DNA of 64,000 nucleotides. Origin: Cryobacterium sp. GrIS_2_6. Its GTDB lineage: Bacteria > Actinomycetota > Actinomycetes > Actinomycetales > Microbacteriaceae. The DNA is taken from positions 434,001 to 498,000 of the forward strand of contig NZ_JAXCHP010000001.1 of NCBI RefSeq assembly GCF_035984545.1, read 5' to 3'. The notes below the pieces were generated by a model, which searched no databases, was not told where the DNA came from, and was given only the letters and a program-made list of their open reading frames with translations. Shown piece after piece: positions 34,400 to 43,584 of this stretch (positions within the stretch are counted from its first letter, which is position 1; every line of letters begins with the position of its first letter). A program made the position numbers and the translations under genes.

Positions 34400-34834
34400 T
34401 TAGAGTCCGGTGGCTGTGTACGGGAAGCCGGCGGGCACGCTCTCGCCGCCGGCTTCCTCGCGAGCCATGGCGTCGGCCAGCGCCACCCAGAGCCTGCCGC
34501 CGCGTCGCTCGTCAATGATGGTGCCGACATTCATCTTCACTTTTCGTTCGGCGGCGGTGGATCCGTGTGCCGCGTGCATGTTCCGGATTACGCGGGCGGC
34601 GTGAACTTCGCCCCACCCGGGTACAGAAAGAAGCAGCTGCCAAAGTGAGATACGTCGAAGCGCGTCATTGGTGACGGCCTCGCGGATTACGTCGCTGACG
34701 GTGATCCCGAGTTCGGGCTGGTTCACCGCGTAGAGCCATTCGGCACGTTCAATGTTCGCTTTCGCGCGCCCGGTAGCGAGCCGGCCGACGTTCGACTTTC
34801 TCGGTTGCAGTCTGGGGCGTTCTTCCTCGGTCAT
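34400..34834 (-). CDS. Integration-host-factor-like (mIHF/sIHF) H2TH protein
   Basis: ATG 34834 follows GGAGAAG. The 144-residue protein resembles actinobacterial IHF: an N-terminal helix region (GRAKANIERAEWLYAVNQPE), then VSDVIREAVTNDALRRISLW and the helix-two-turn-helix core LLLSVPGWGEVHAARVIRNM. Where canonical mIHF ends with a short RRVRGLG motif, this copy has an unusual tail (AERKVKMNVGTIIDERRGGR ...). It could assist the element's integrase or bend DNA at its replication origin. Confidence 0.65.
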   Translation of the reverse strand: MTEEERPRLQPRKSNVGRLATGRAKANIERAEWLYAVNQPELGITVSDVIREAVTNDALRRISLWQLLLSVPGWGEVHAARVIRNMHAAHGSTAAERKVKMNVGTIIDERRGGRLWVALADAMAREEAGGESVPAGFPYTATGL

Positions 34835-34964
34835 GCTCTTCTCCAATGTAGGGCGGCTATTACTACGTTCATGGGTCAGGGAACGCCGTCTCCGGGTTCG
34901 CATCCCTTTTCACTCAACTGGTAGGTCGACTTGGCCGATCGGCCGACCGCTCATCGAGCGGGTG

Positions 34965-37900
34965 TCAGGCGGCTTTGGCCGGTGTTCCTGTGGCCGCTTC
35001 GTCGTCGCTCCAGGACTTCTCGACAAGGTGGGTGGCCGTCTTCTCGAATTGCTCCCACTCCCCGGCCGCTTGTTCGCGGAGACCGTCCAGGTCCAGCAGG
35101 TCCACCGGGAGCATGTAGCCGCGGGGGCGGCTGCTGTATCCGGGGAAGGTGTGACGGCCTCCGGGTGTAGTGCCCGGTTTGACGAGTTCGGCGAAACCTC
35201 GGACGATCTGATCGTCGGGGGTGTCCAGGGCGAGTTCGCGTTTGATTCGGGTGACCGCGTCGTTGGTGAGGACGACGAATTTGAGGTCGGGAGTGAGGAC
35301 ACCGATCTTCCGCAGGGTCGGGCGCCAGTGTTGCGGTGAGAGGCCGGGGATCGGTTCGGCCACGTACTGCCAGCCGATGCGCTGGGCCACACCAGGAGAG
35401 GGCACGGTCGAGGCGTTCGCGCATTCAAGGTGGCCGGCGCCGTTGGCGATGATGTCACGGGCTTTCAAAGTGATCGTCATGCTCGGGTTGGACCGTGCGG
35501 TCGTCTCGGTATTGATCACGGCCAGCGCGCTCAGCTGCTCGTCGATGAATGTTTGCTCGGGCAGGAGATCCTCAAACCCCTTGGCCTGGGCGAATTCGCG
35601 GAATCTGGCCCAGCCAGCGGCCAGCGTTGCAACGGTCTCGACGGTGCGGGTTGCCTCGCTGCTCTTCCACCGGTTCTTGGCTGCGTCGTTCCACCGGCGG
35701 TAGGTCGGGAGATCGCCCAACTCGGTAAGCCTGCCCGCCAACCACTGAAGATAGGCCCCAAAGATCGCTCGAGCGCCGGCTGCGTGGTTGGTGCGCCACA
35801 GGTCGACGGGGGAGCTGCCGCGTGGTTCGCGGAGGATGTCGTCGTTGGCGAGAGGCACTGCGATGACGCGGCCGGTGATGCCTTCGCCGCTAGGCAGGCC
35901 TTCACCGGTCATGATGGCCGCTGACTCACGGTCGCGTGCCGCCCGGAGACCGCCGGCCGCGGTGCCTTTCAAAGCGTCGTCGGACCCATACGCGGATTGG
36001 ATGGCGACGGTCAACGCCATCCGCATCCGTTCGTTTGCGATGCGCGAGCCCTGGTCCCGGAAATCGTCCCAGGCTGTTGCGAGGTGACGGCCCCAACCGA
36101 CGACCGCGCCGGCGCCGGCCTCAGAGGTGCCCTGGCCAAGGCCACCGGCGGTGGACTGCTTGCCATTGAACACGCCGGAGATGAACGCTTGCGCGCAGCC
36201 GACCTCCAAGCTTTTCGCGGAGCCGGGGTTCGCGACGATGAAGACGGTGGTCCGTGAGCTGAGAGCGAGCGGGCCAGCGAAGGTGACTCCGAGCAGGGCC
36301 GTTGTTATTCGGTGGTTCTTGCTGGTCGAGAAGAATTCCGTCACGGACTTCGCGGCGGCACGGATCGCGTCGCGATCCTGAGGTATTTGCGGCCAGCCCA
36401 GCTCAAGTTGGGCAGGACGGAGAGCCCCGGCCTCCGAGCCAGCCGGCGGGCCAACGGTGTACGACGAAGTGGGCCCGTCTGCCGTGACGGACCCTGCCGG
36501 GGCGAGGAATGCCCAGCGGCGTTCACGTTCGTCGAAGAGCCAGCCCAGCTTGGAGTACTCGGTGAGCACCTTGGTGGAGCCATCGGAGTGGCCAAGCTGA
36601 ATCAGCGAGTTTTTGAACTGGCGGGTGTCAGTGGTACCGGTGGGGAGGGCCGTCCCCGTATCCATCCGCAGCACAAGGGTGGTGGGGTCGATCGACTCCT
36701 CAGCAGAGAACCCCTCCCGGCGAGTGGTCCGTCCGGCAGCGTCGATGATCTCGACGGTGTACTTGGGGGGAGCGATCTCTTCGGTTCGGCCGAGGGCGTT
36801 GACCGTCTTGAATTCGACCTTGTCCGTCCGCCACGCAATCCAGGACGTCACCCGGGTGTAGCGGTCAGCGAATATTCCAGCGTCGTTCTTCTCTTTCCGG
36901 ACGGTGAAGACGCCGTGTTCACGGGTATTGGGTGCGTATCTCACCGCGAGGTTGCCGTCCAGACGGAACTCAGTCGGCGAATGGCTCGCCACCGCCTGAG
37001 CGACCGTGAGCGTCGGAGACTCGACCTCCGCGATGCTCGTAATCGAGACGACACCACCGGGGGAGAGGGCACCACCCAACAGTTTCGCGAGGACGGCGTC
37101 GTCTGCCGTGTCGTCAACGTTGGCCTCGTCATCCGTGGGGCTCGGAGCAGACTCGACCACGACGATAGGAGCTGTCGGTGCCGACTGGGTCCATGTGGAC
37201 TTGGCTGCGTCAAGGAAACGGGTGCCCCAGGAGCCGTCGGCTTCACGCGTTCTCGAGAGAAGCCGCGCGGCGGCTTTGAAATCACCACGGTGGACGACGG
37301 CGCCCAACACGTCCCACGATGAATAGGAGTGGGGCCCAGTGATCCCGAAGCCCTCCTTAACGCTCTCGCTGAAAATCGTGATGCGTTGCGGCTGATCCCG
37401 GTCATCGTACGTTCGCGCGTTCGTGGCGGACGGGACAGTGCCGTCGGGGCGGCCGAATGTGTATCCGCCCCACCCGTCAGGTTCGGCGTCGAAGAGGTCC
37501 TCGACCAGCGTGGAGACCGGGTAGGCGGCGGCAAACTCGGTGCCGATCTGCGAGCCCGATCCCAGTGTCCGGCTGGTCGTCGGTACAGCCTTTCGGGGCT
37601 CTGTCGGACGGGACGTCCGCAGTGAACTCTCGGGGAGGGGCGGCAAGACGTCGAGGAGTTCGGCGATGGAATACGTGCGCTCCGGGTGAACCGCCTGGAG
37701 CGTGACGGGTTGATCTTGATTGGGATTCCAAGTGCCGGCTGGGCGCAGGATCCGGGCGGGGTCTGCCAGGGGTCCCGCGTCCACGTTCTTGTCATCCTGG
37801 GCTGCCCGTGCGAGCCACCAGGCTTTCCAGCGCTGGAGCAGGTCCGCATGGACAGGGTTGCGATGGTCGAGGATCTCACTCAGGGTGACCCAGACGTGGG

Positions 37901-38336
37901 CGCCACCACCACTGAGATTCACGAGGGTCGGTTTCATCGGCATTGCGTCGAGCCAACCTTTAGCCTCGGCTTTGGTCGGGTTCTCGCCGCCTTTCGCGTG
38001 GACTCCAGTGGCGAAGTCGACGTCGGCGATCAGCGCTGGCATGCCGACAACGTCGTCCGCTTTCCCGCGTCCCTTGGTAATCGCAGCCCGGTTCAAGCCG
38101 CCGACTGAGACCCAGGAGTTGTGTCCTTTGCTCGCCGGCTGTTCGATCAGCGCCCAGATGGCGGCCGCATCGTGCACGTCCGCGAACCCGACCGTGTACA
38201 GCTGGCCCCGTTGGCCTTTGTCCGGGTGGCCTCGTTGCCCCGTGACCGCGATCGCGGTCCCCGCCGGCCAGGCGTGTCGGGCGTAGATGGCGTCGTGCTG
38301 TTGTGCCCATTGGGTTGGATTCAGAAGGTATGACAT
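34965..38336 (-). CDS. Primase/helicase replication protein (AEP-type primase plus P-loop domain)
   Basis: About 1123 residues; ATG 38336 is chosen because GAGG lies 8 bases before it (an in-frame GTG lies 7 codons up). Residues 95-210 carry archaeo-eukaryotic-primase-like motifs: LIADVDFATG near 104, LSGGGAHVWVTL near 144 and ILRPAGTWNPN near 196. A helicase-like ATPase follows, with the P-loop variant VANPGSAKSLE near 700, an ATTAWDDFRDQG-like acidic segment and a MTGEGLPS loop. It is the likely initiator/replicase of the element. A candidate origin lies upstream. Confidence 0.75.
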   Translation of the reverse strand: MSYLLNPTQWAQQHDAIYARHAWPAGTAIAVTGQRGHPDKGQRGQLYTVGFADVHDAAAIWALIEQPASKGHNSWVSVGGLNRAAITKGRGKADDVVGMPALIADVDFATGVHAKGGENPTKAEAKGWLDAMPMKPTLVNLSGGGAHVWVTLSEILDHRNPVHADLLQRWKAWWLARAAQDDKNVDAGPLADPARILRPAGTWNPNQDQPVTLQAVHPERTYSIAELLDVLPPLPESSLRTSRPTEPRKAVPTTSRTLGSGSQIGTEFAAAYPVSTLVEDLFDAEPDGWGGYTFGRPDGTVPSATNARTYDDRDQPQRITIFSESVKEGFGITGPHSYSSWDVLGAVVHRGDFKAAARLLSRTREADGSWGTRFLDAAKSTWTQSAPTAPIVVVESAPSPTDDEANVDDTADDAVLAKLLGGALSPGGVVSITSIAEVESPTLTVAQAVASHSPTEFRLDGNLAVRYAPNTREHGVFTVRKEKNDAGIFADRYTRVTSWIAWRTDKVEFKTVNALGRTEEIAPPKYTVEIIDAAGRTTRREGFSAEESIDPTTLVLRMDTGTALPTGTTDTRQFKNSLIQLGHSDGSTKVLTEYSKLGWLFDERERRWAFLAPAGSVTADGPTSSYTVGPPAGSEAGALRPAQLELGWPQIPQDRDAIRAAAKSVTEFFSTSKNHRITTALLGVTFAGPLALSSRTTVFIVANPGSAKSLEVGCAQAFISGVFNGKQSTAGGLGQGTSEAGAGAVVGWGRHLATAWDDFRDQGSRIANERMRMALTVAIQSAYGSDDALKGTAAGGLRAARDRESAAIMTGEGLPSGEGITGRVIAVPLANDDILREPRGSSPVDLWRTNHAAGARAIFGAYLQWLAGRLTELGDLPTYRRWNDAAKNRWKSSEATRTVETVATLAAGWARFREFAQAKGFEDLLPEQTFIDEQLSALAVINTETTARSNPSMTITLKARDIIANGAGHLECANASTVPSPGVAQRIGWQYVAEPIPGLSPQHWRPTLRKIGVLTPDLKFVVLTNDAVTRIKRELALDTPDDQIVRGFAELVKPGTTPGGRHTFPGYSSRPRGYMLPVDLLDLDGLREQAAGEWEQFEKTATHLVEKSWSDDEAATGTPAKAA

Positions 38337-38357
38337 TGGTGCTGCCTCATCCAGCAC

Positions 38358-38819
38358 CCCACTTGAGTGCCTCTATAAGCCAGGGGTGACCGGTCTCCGG
38401 GTTCACCCGCCAATGACGGCGTTCCCGTCCAGCCGGTCCACGTCTAGTCCAGTCGCAGTCCAGGGGGCCGTGACGTAGAAACCGCTAGATAGCAAGGAAG
38501 CAGGGGTATTAAAGAAGAGGAGTCCAGGAGTCCAGCCCTTTTCTATTACTTCTTGAAAACTCTTTCCATCACCACCCAGATGTATTCGGCTACGGTGCCA
38601 CCCACAGGCATCCTTGATCTGCAGAACACCTGGACTTCAGGACTTTCGGGTTAGTAAGTGCTGATCAAAGGTAAATTCCGTGCTTGGACTGGAGGTGGCC
38701 TGGGTGGACTGAGCGCGCCGTCGGTGGGACTGGCGCTGCCGGATGCCTCACGCCGGATGGAAGGAGCGCTCGGGAGCGGGCAGCAAGCCGGGTGAATCTG
38801 CCGGCTGCCCGCGTAGATG
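38358..38819. other. Candidate replication origin with AGTCCAG iterons
   Basis: No gene fits here. AGTCCAG occurs at 38446-38452, 38457-38463, 38521-38527 and 38529-38535. Inverted or related copies lie at 38630-38636 (CTGGACT), 38684-38690 and 38704-38710 (TTGGACT/GTGGACT), on both sides of an AT-rich patch (about 38536-38580). Iterons plus an AT-rich segment beside the replication gene are the usual origin architecture. Confidence 0.45.
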
Positions 38820-39749
38820 CTACTTTCGGCGCCGCGTTGGTGTCTTCAGGAGCTTGTTTCGGGCGGTAACGAGGCGGGATGATGACCACAGGAGGTCGGC
38901 GTCGGTGACGGCACCGATGCCGGGCTCCCCGGCCCAGCTGCCCACGATCAGGCCGACCGCGCCTGCCCACTGGGAACGGTCCAGCCCAAATGCCTCGCCG
39001 AGGTGGTGCTTGCGGCTGATGGTTTCCGTTGCCGTACCGCGCGCTTTGATAAGGAGGACCTTGGCGGCTTCGGTCGCGTCGCCGGCCGGGGCGTCCTGGT
39101 AAACGCGGAGAGCGTCCGCGTAGGCGGGCTTGCAGTCCAGCTCGTCCATCAGGGTAGTGAGGAGGTTCTCGACCTGGTCTCGGTCAAGGCGAGCATCAGC
39201 GAGGACACCTTTCAGCGCCCTCATTCCGACCGTCGACTCAGCCTCATCCCGCTGTTCTGAGGTGTCTGTCGTGTGGGCGCCGGGGATCGTCACATTCAGC
39301 CTGGCCTCCTTGAACGTGGCGTCGTCGACTTCCCCGACGTAGTGGAGGAGCGGGATCCCGGCCTTCTGGCAGTAGGAGACCTGGCCGCGCGTCATGCCCG
39401 TGTCAAAGGCCGTGGCGTTGCGTTTTGATTCCAAGCGTGCGGTCTTGCGAAGGTAGCGGGTCACCTGCGTGATCTTGCTGCCTTCGCGGTCGAGAGGGGG
39501 GCCGTTCCGCAGCGTGCTTACGGCGAAGTCCACGTGCTCCATGACACGGTCGCGGTGTTTTCCCGCGGTCGAGACGCTGAAGACGTGCTCCTGGACCAGC
39601 TTGCTGAGGGCGACGCCGTGAACGCCGTCCCACCCGCGCTTCGGAACGTGGATAGTGCCGTTCCACCGCAGAACGGGTTCGGCATTCGGTTCGTTTTCGA
39701 TAAGCGCAAGGTGCTGTGCGATCTGCGCGTCAATCGTGGTGGGTTCCAT
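38820..39749 (-). CDS. Hypothetical protein upstream of the replication gene
   Basis: A 309-residue soluble protein. The first half looks mixed (RWNGTIHVPKRGWDGVHG); the middle is strongly helical (RYLRKTARLESKRNATAF, RALKGVLADARLDRDQVENL). No known motif. Position suggests a partition or replication accessory role, but this is context only. Confidence 0.6.
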   Translation of the reverse strand: MEPTTIDAQIAQHLALIENEPNAEPVLRWNGTIHVPKRGWDGVHGVALSKLVQEHVFSVSTAGKHRDRVMEHVDFAVSTLRNGPPLDREGSKITQVTRYLRKTARLESKRNATAFDTGMTRGQVSYCQKAGIPLLHYVGEVDDATFKEARLNVTIPGAHTTDTSEQRDEAESTVGMRALKGVLADARLDRDQVENLLTTLMDELDCKPAYADALRVYQDAPAGDATEAAKVLLIKARGTATETISRKHHLGEAFGLDRSQWAGAVGLIVGSWAGEPGIGAVTDADLLWSSSRLVTARNKLLKTPTRRRK

Positions 39750-39841
39750 GGTTTGCCATCTGCGGTCCCGAGGGGTTGGGTTCGGGTGCAGTGGAAAGAC
39801 ATGCGGCGAGATTCGGTGCGCTTAGTAAATTCCCCGGAAAT

Positions 39842-40081
39842 TTAAGTGCGGGTGCTCCAAGCGGCTTGGATTGTGCCGGCCTGCATTTCGATGACGAACG
39901 CGGCAGCGATGTGTTCAGCGCCCTCGTCTGGGTAGCCGAGTTCTCGAAGGGCTGCGGCGTATCCGCGTCCTGCTGCTGCGTACCCGCCCTCGAGTTCTTC
40001 GATGACGCCCATGAGCGTGCTGCCGAACCGCAGGTCTGGAAGATCGGCTCCGGGCAGGTCGTCGTGTGGTTCAGGGGTCAT
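39842..40081 (-). CDS. Small hypothetical protein
   Basis: A 79-residue protein beginning MTPEPHDDLPGADLPDLRFG with a GAGAGAAAT ribosome site. Acidic, helical, no recognised family. First gene of the minus-strand run that contains the replication genes. Confidence 0.55.
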   Translation of the reverse strand: MTPEPHDDLPGADLPDLRFGSTLMGVIEELEGGYAAAGRGYAAALRELGYPDEGAEHIAAAFVIEMQAGTIQAAWSTRT

Positions 40082-40534
40082 GGCATTTCTCTCTTCTCGG
40101 GGTCCGGTCCGACGGACCGGGCACCTGATAGGGCTTCACCGTTCCGGGTCCGCCGGCACTGGCTGCTGGTATGGCGGATTGGTCACCGTGTACGTGTGCG
40201 GCGGGAACTGGCCCTGGGGCACCGACGGGCACCGTTGGCTAATTTCCACCGGCTGTGAAGTACCGGCTGCGTGGTCCGCTGCTGAGATCCGTGTCAGGCG
40301 GACGGGCAGTCCGGCAAAGCGACGCGGAGTACGCATCGAGATTGGCCAGGGCAGGCCCGACCGATGCTGAGAAAGGTTGTCCAACCCGGAAGCCTGCGCC
40401 CCCAATGTTTGACGCGAAATCACCCGTGACATCTCGCAGAGGCTCCTGCACTGAAAGTTCAGGGTGAAGCCACTGCCCGTTGACCGAGTGATCCGCGTGC
40501 ACGGCACCGACAGACGAACGAGGAGAACCAGCAA
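40082..40534. other. Intergenic region between divergent gene groups
   Basis: About 450 bases without a convincing gene. Long frames on the minus strand here are shadows of the gene at 40535. It should contain divergent promoters, but no clear -10 or motif copy is visible. Confidence 0.4.
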
Positions 40535-40858
40535 ATGGTTAAAAACAGGATCAGCATCAATTTGGACTACATTGATTACCAGAGCGGCTGGGCGCTCACC
40601 GCCGAAACGCCCCCTGGCGGTGCCGTCGAATGGGGACGAGTGCCGGGCACGGACGGATGGGACGGCACTCTGCATGCCGCCGGTGGAACGGAATCCATCG
40701 CCGAAGAGACATTGAACCGGCTGGCGCGCGCCATCACGAATGCAGTCGACGTGGTCGAGGTTATCGACGACGCCGCGCTGCTCCACGCGACTGTCGACGT
40801 GGACTATGTTGCGGTGGTCCTTCGCGCCCAGGGCTACAACGTGAGCGTCAGCGCATGA
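40535..40858 (+). CDS. Hypothetical protein, first of a three-gene operon
   Basis: A 107-residue protein with GAGGAG before ATG 40535. Sequence is alpha/beta (KNRISINLDYIDYQSGWALT ... VDVVEVIDDAALL). Unknown family. Overlaps the next start (ATGA). Confidence 0.65.
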   Translation: MVKNRISINLDYIDYQSGWALTAETPPGGAVEWGRVPGTDGWDGTLHAAGGTESIAEETLNRLARAITNAVDVVEVIDDAALLHATVDVDYVAVVLRAQGYNVSVSA

Positions 40859-41094
40859 CCGGCGAGAAGGACGACGACGCGGCGACCGAGCAGCTCACCG
40901 ATGAGACCATCTCGCTGGTGGACGAATGTGTGCGGGTCGCGCTCCTGATAGAGCGCAATGTGCGGGAGAGGGGATGGGACGCGGAGGCCGACAGGATCGC
41001 CGCGGACCTCCGCTTGGCGCTCTTCATCGACGTCGCCCACAGAATTCTGCGTCTCGAATCCCGTGAGCCCCATCAGATTGGTGAAGACACCTGA
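40855..41094 (+). CDS. Hypothetical protein, second of the operon
   Basis: ATG 40855 overlaps the previous stop. A 79-residue acidic helical protein (DETISLVDECVRVALLIERN). Its stop shares a base with the next start (TGATG). No family recognised. Confidence 0.6.
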   Translation: MTGEKDDDAATEQLTDETISLVDECVRVALLIERNVRERGWDAEADRIAADLRLALFIDVAHRILRLESREPHQIGEDT

Positions 41095-41480
41095 TGGCGC
41101 CGAGTAACTCAGACTCTTCCCCAGTGCCTCATCTGGCCCTCGCGTTCGCGATGGAAGCCGGTGCCTGGGCAATCCCCGGCACGCCATTGCACAGGTTTCC
41201 GCCTGTACCCGAAACCCGGGAAGCGAGACTCCACGTGCACCACCTCCTCTCTTATGCCGCCCGGATCCGAGCCGCCCACGGCCACGTTCGAATCGAGGTG
41301 TACTCGACTGACCGTGCGCTGCGCCTGCGGGTGCTGCAGTCCTGGCCTACAGCCGACGAGCTCGCCGCGCTCGTGGACGATTCGGATGACGAGGTCCGCC
41401 GGCTTGCGCGGCGGCGTCGCCGCCTCTATCCCGCGTGGTACCTGCAAAGCCCAGTGCAGGGTCCCACAGCGAACACGTAG
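41094..41480 (+). CDS. Hypothetical protein, third of the operon
   Basis: A 128-residue protein translationally coupled to the preceding gene. A middle segment (IEVYSTDRALRLRVLQSWP) is alpha/beta and the C-terminus is very basic (RRLARRRRRLYPAWY), which suggests nucleic-acid contact. Function unknown. Confidence 0.6.
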   Translation: MAPSNSDSSPVPHLALAFAMEAGAWAIPGTPLHRFPPVPETREARLHVHHLLSYAARIRAAHGHVRIEVYSTDRALRLRVLQSWPTADELAALVDDSDDEVRRLARRRRRLYPAWYLQSPVQGPTANT

Positions 41481-41539
41481 CGCGGGATGAAGAGCGACAG
41501 ATGGACTTTTTTTGAGGACCGCTCCCGCGGCGAAACATG

Positions 41540-41548
41540 CCGCGCATG
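41540..41548 (+). promoter_or_regulatory. CCGCGCATG element upstream of gene 41694
   Basis: Plus-strand orientation; the predicted transcript would start near 41557 and have a leader of about 137 nt containing the hairpin at 41604. Confidence 0.5.
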
Positions 41549-41603
41549 TACTCCTCAGCAGCGACGAATATATCGCTGTGGCTCTCCTTGGGTGGTGAAA
41601 CAA

Positions 41604-41631
41604 CCGGGCGACGTCTTCGGACGTCGCCCGG
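41604..41631 (+). terminator. Strong hairpin, terminator or leader attenuator
   Basis: Perfect 12-bp stem CCGGGCGACGTC / GACGTCGCCCGG closed by a TTCG tetraloop, with no T-run after it. It lies between the three-gene operon and gene 41694, and downstream of a CCGCGCATG site, so it could end the first transcript or fold in the leader of the second. Confidence 0.6.
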
Positions 41632-41693
41632 TGCCGCTTGAGGAAGCAGTACCAACCCGACCGAAGCACAATTCGCCCAACCCAAGGAGCATC

Positions 41694-42326
41694 ATGAATA
41701 AGACCTCAATCACCCAGGATTCCATCAGCAAGTTGATGAGCGCCGTCACCTTCGGGCAGTCCATCACCATCGACCCGGACGGCCACACGCACTACCGTGA
41801 TGAAAATACCCCGCAGGCGCGCGCAGATTTCGAAGCAAACACTCGAGAGCGGATGGCCAGGACGGAGGCCGAGCCCGTGCTCGAGGCCTACTCTGCCGGG
41901 CTTATCGAAGGACAGTGGAACCTCTCGCAGCGCGCCGTCAACCACCTCATCGGCGAGGCTCACCTCGCTGGCGTGGAGAGGGCTGTCCTGGTTCTGCGCA
42001 CCGCGGACCGTATCGAAGCGGCGTGGGCGGAGTACGGCATCGAACTCCAGGTCGACCTCAGTGCCCTGTCCCTCGACGGTAGTGAGGCGTACAACACCGG
42101 CATCCCGATGACGGAAGCCGGCTACACGGCCATCATCATCGTCGAATTGTGGCAGCTCGGCTACGCGGGCACCCTCCGCGGCTGTGCCGAGCGCAGAAAT
42201 CAATTCGCCACCAACCTCGCGAATGGAATCCACCCGATTGCGGTTGTGGAAGCGAACCGGGAAGCGAACGAGGCCAGCGGACGGAACATCCGGTTTGCGG
42301 AGCCGTTCAGCGACTTCATCGGATAA
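41694..42326 (+). CDS. Hypothetical protein of the element
   Basis: A 210-residue protein with AAGGAG before ATG 41694. The N-terminal part is polar (DPDGHTHYRDENTPQARADF); the rest is helical (QRAVNHLIGEAHLAGVERAV). No known family. Confidence 0.6.
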   Translation: MNKTSITQDSISKLMSAVTFGQSITIDPDGHTHYRDENTPQARADFEANTRERMARTEAEPVLEAYSAGLIEGQWNLSQRAVNHLIGEAHLAGVERAVLVLRTADRIEAAWAEYGIELQVDLSALSLDGSEAYNTGIPMTEAGYTAIIIVELWQLGYAGTLRGCAERRNQFATNLANGIHPIAVVEANREANEASGRNIRFAEPFSDFIG

Positions 42327-42639
42327 GTGCCCAGCCCTACTCTCGTGATGCGAGGGCGCGCCCCGGCGCACGAGGCGACGCGGCGCGCCCTCGATCAATC
42401 CATCCACGGTTCTTGTCAGCCGGAGTTCCGGGCATTTTCCCGGCGTGCGGTTAACCCGATTAACGACGAGGCTCACTCGCCGGCTAAGAGGGCACCATTG
42501 TTATTTTCCGCACGGCAGACCGCACGCCGATTCGCACCAAGAGCAACGGTGAAGGCACCGCAGGGATTGCTGTCAGACCACGATATGAATTCACCGGCAT
42601 CAGAACGACCGGCGGTCGCTCTCAGATTCGAGGATGACA
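42327..42639. other. Intergenic region without recognisable genes
   Basis: About 310 bases. I see nothing coding; the right end leads into the promoter of gene 42654. Confidence 0.4.
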
Positions 42640-42645
42640 TATAGT
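42640..42645 (+). promoter_or_regulatory. TATAGT -10 element, probable leaderless promoter
   Basis: The hexamer ends 8 bases before ATG 42654 and no ribosome site is present, so the transcript likely starts at or next to the start codon. Confidence 0.5.
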
Positions 42646-42653
42646 CTGGCGCC

Positions 42654-43454
42654 ATGAATGCAGATGCAGATGCAGATGCAGATGCGGACGCGGGTGTGCA
42701 AGTGCCGATGAGCGAGCGAGCAATCTCTGTCCTACGGCAACTCGTCTCGATTTGGGATGAAGTGTGCGAAACGCAGGTCCCCGTCCTCGAGGACGGGGAT
42801 TGGGAACGAGGCGTATCGGCCAGAGTGCAGGTGGAGCACGCTGTTGGGCTCACCCGCGCCGTCCTCATCCTTGCTGAGGCCGGCCTAAGAATTGAATCCG
42901 TGCCACTCGTCCGACTTACGTTGGAATGTGCCGTTACGGCTGTCTGGCTGGCAACTACTCCCGGCTCCGGGAAGGCTAGCTACTACCAGTCGACCAAGGA
43001 TTTCGGCACCCTGAACAAGGCCCTGCTTGACATCAACAACAAAGGAATGGACGAGGACCTCGTAACAGAACAAATCGAGGAAGACATAAAGGCGCTAGCG
43101 GCATTCCGCCAAAAAGAAGCAAAGGTGTTTATCGATCGATGCGGAGTGGTCGATTCCGGCGTTTGGCTCTACGCGTACTATCGCTTGTTTTCAAAGACTT
43201 CACACGGCGGGGCGAATCTCAATGATGAGTACCTTGCCGATGTCGGCCACAGTGATCTGACACCGCTGGGTCTTGCTTTTAAGGACCCGCAGTCCTTCTC
43301 ACTCTGGCCGATTACCCTCGGCTTCCAAGTCACAATGCTATTTCACGCACTTCAAGCGTGGGACCGGATTAGTAGCACACGACCCCGCAAAGCCGCGCTC
43401 GGCGCCCTCAGCAAGGAACATCACATCACGCTCTTCGATCGTCTTCCGCACTAA
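42654..43454 (+). CDS. DUF5677-like protein with an Asp-Ala repeat N-terminus
   Basis: A 266-residue protein. It opens with (AD)n encoded by GCAGAT hexanucleotide repeats, then a helical domain (RVQVEHAVGLTRAVLILAEA, RLTLECAVTAVWLA, and YRLFSKTSHGGANLNDEYL) typical of DUF5677-like proteins, which often sit in defence or accessory islands. Biochemical role unknown. Confidence 0.6.
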   Translation: MNADADADADADAGVQVPMSERAISVLRQLVSIWDEVCETQVPVLEDGDWERGVSARVQVEHAVGLTRAVLILAEAGLRIESVPLVRLTLECAVTAVWLATTPGSGKASYYQSTKDFGTLNKALLDINNKGMDEDLVTEQIEEDIKALAAFRQKEAKVFIDRCGVVDSGVWLYAYYRLFSKTSHGGANLNDEYLADVGHSDLTPLGLAFKDPQSFSLWPITLGFQVTMLFHALQAWDRISSTRPRKAALGALSKEHHITLFDRLPH

Positions 43455-43584
43455 GCACCATGCTCCTCATCGTGTCTGGTCGCGCCGAGCGCCTTGACGG
43501 CGGCGGATAACGGCGAATTCGTGCATCCGCCGTGTCCCGTAGTGGGGAGTAATCGCTCGGCGTCAGTGCACCCATACTGTAGTA

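Noticed and set aside
40136..40786. A 216-codon minus-strand gene
   Set aside because: It is antisense to the well-formed operon at 40535, has no RBS and no protein-like pattern.
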